Assembly: GCA_003215725.1 (NCBI GenBank)
Contig: QCJX01000002.1
Coordinates: 96,249 to 154,109 of the forward strand
Origin: Prochlorococcus sp. AG-409-I11
GTDB lineage: Bacteria > Cyanobacteriota > Cyanobacteriia > PCC-6307 > Cyanobiaceae
Direction of reading: 5' to 3'
Length of the DNA: 57,861 nt
Shown: one piece after another, positions 57,461 to 57,861 of the stretch
Position numbering within the stretch: the stretch's first letter is position 1
Layout: the number at the start of each line of letters is the position of its first letter
Notes under the pieces: model-generated
Databases searched by the model: none
What the model was told of the DNA's origin: nothing
Seen by the model: the letters and a program-made list of their open reading frames with translations, nothing else
Program-made: the position numbers and the translations under genes

Positions 57461-57861
57461 TTAATTTTGAAAACGATAGTTTTTAGATAATTTAAATACT
57501 GTTCCTGAAAGCAATAGTAATGCGATCAAATTAGGGATTGCCATTAGTCCATTCAATGTATCAGCGACTGCCCATACAACTCCTCTATTTCCTGCCACTG
57601 AACCTATAACCACTACAGCAACCCATACTAGGCGGAAAGGAAGAATTGCTTTCACACCAAAGAGATATTCAGTGCAACGTTCGCCATAAAAACTCCATCC
57701 AAGGACGGTAGTAAAAGCAAAAACAACAAGTCCAACTGTAACTATCCATCCTGTACCTGGTACGCCACTATTAAAAGCTGCAATAGAAAGATTTGCTCCT
57801 GACTCTCCTGTTTGATATGCGCCAGTAGTAATAATTACTAAAGCAGTCATTGTGCAAATGA
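57461..57861 (-). CDS. Sodium:alanine (AGCS) symporter, C-terminal part
   Basis: The frame is open to the right edge; a Met at 57850 is internal because ICT precedes it, matching ICTMTALVIITTGAYQTG of the AGCS family. Later FAFTTVLGWSFYGERCTEYL, LFGVKAILPFRLVWVAVVVI and VWAVADTLNGLMAIPNLIAL are family features. It imports an amino acid (alanine or glycine) with sodium across the inner membrane. About 134 C-terminal residues are in the window; the rest lies beyond 57861. Confidence 0.92.
   Translation of the reverse strand, partial: ICTMTALVIITTGAYQTGESGANLSIAAFNSGVPGTGWIVTVGLVVFAFTTVLGWSFYGERCTEYLFGVKAILPFRLVWVAVVVIGSVAGNRGVVWAVADTLNGLMAIPNLIALLLLSGTVFKLSKNYRFQN

Overview
The window looks like a chromosome segment from a low-light-adapted Prochlorococcus. 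The evidence is compact gene packing, moderately AT-rich DNA, CrtH, a PsbY-type photosystem II peptide, a high-light-inducible (Hli) protein, a Som-type SLH porin, and many tiny membrane proteins typical of marine picocyanobacteria. The genus is inferred from protein families and layout; no database search was possible.

Layout. (1) 1-13010 is mostly core: recC (3' part off the left edge), pdxJ, plsC, bolA-grxD, an atypical response regulator, crtH, trmFO, psbY, tRNA-Lys(TTT), small proteins, a Yfr1-like sRNA candidate and tRNA-Pro(TGG). (2) 13010-31000 starts right after tRNA-Pro and is accessory in character: a DnaJ-like + HNH-nuclease-like gene pair, tiny acidic proteins, an hli gene, a dispersed two-part repeat, decaying paralogues, a DUF938 methyltransferase, a dienelactone hydrolase, a rhomboid protease, a metal-binding-looking cluster (two DUF3721 proteins and a porin), an NmrA-like protein and a beta-barrel protein. 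(3) 31000-43850 carries a cassette present three times, once inverted. (4) 43850-52000 has DUF2130, SRAP, a stand-alone trigger-factor N-domain and many small membrane or secreted proteins. (5) 52290 to the end returns to core-like genes: sdhCAB and the C-terminal part of an AGCS sodium/amino-acid symporter.

The most interesting structure is the triplicated cassette (about 31020-32345, 35170-36760, 42280-43845). In full form it has a TTGACA promoter overlapped by a near-perfect cyanobacterial LexA box, a 66-aa basic protein, a 55-aa Cys-rich protein, a DUF1651 protein and a 54-aa protein, chained by start/stop overlaps or gaps of a few bases. A second conserved promoter then drives a protein with a conserved N-terminal domain and a histone-H1-like Lys/Ala tail. 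That gene converges on a 55-codon reading frame on the other strand, and a hairpin terminator with compensatory changes lies inside the convergent frame. The copies show graded decay: a lost start codon, stop codons, a fused or deleted segment, and a -1 frame break at an A7 run. I read this as a candidate DNA-damage-induced chromatin or stress module that multiplied within a genomic island; its function is unknown.

Several other genes fit a damage/defence theme only by family (SRAP/YedK-like, DUF2130 with a nuclease-like motif, DnaJ-HNH pair, RecC). I see no integrase, transposase or CRISPR array.
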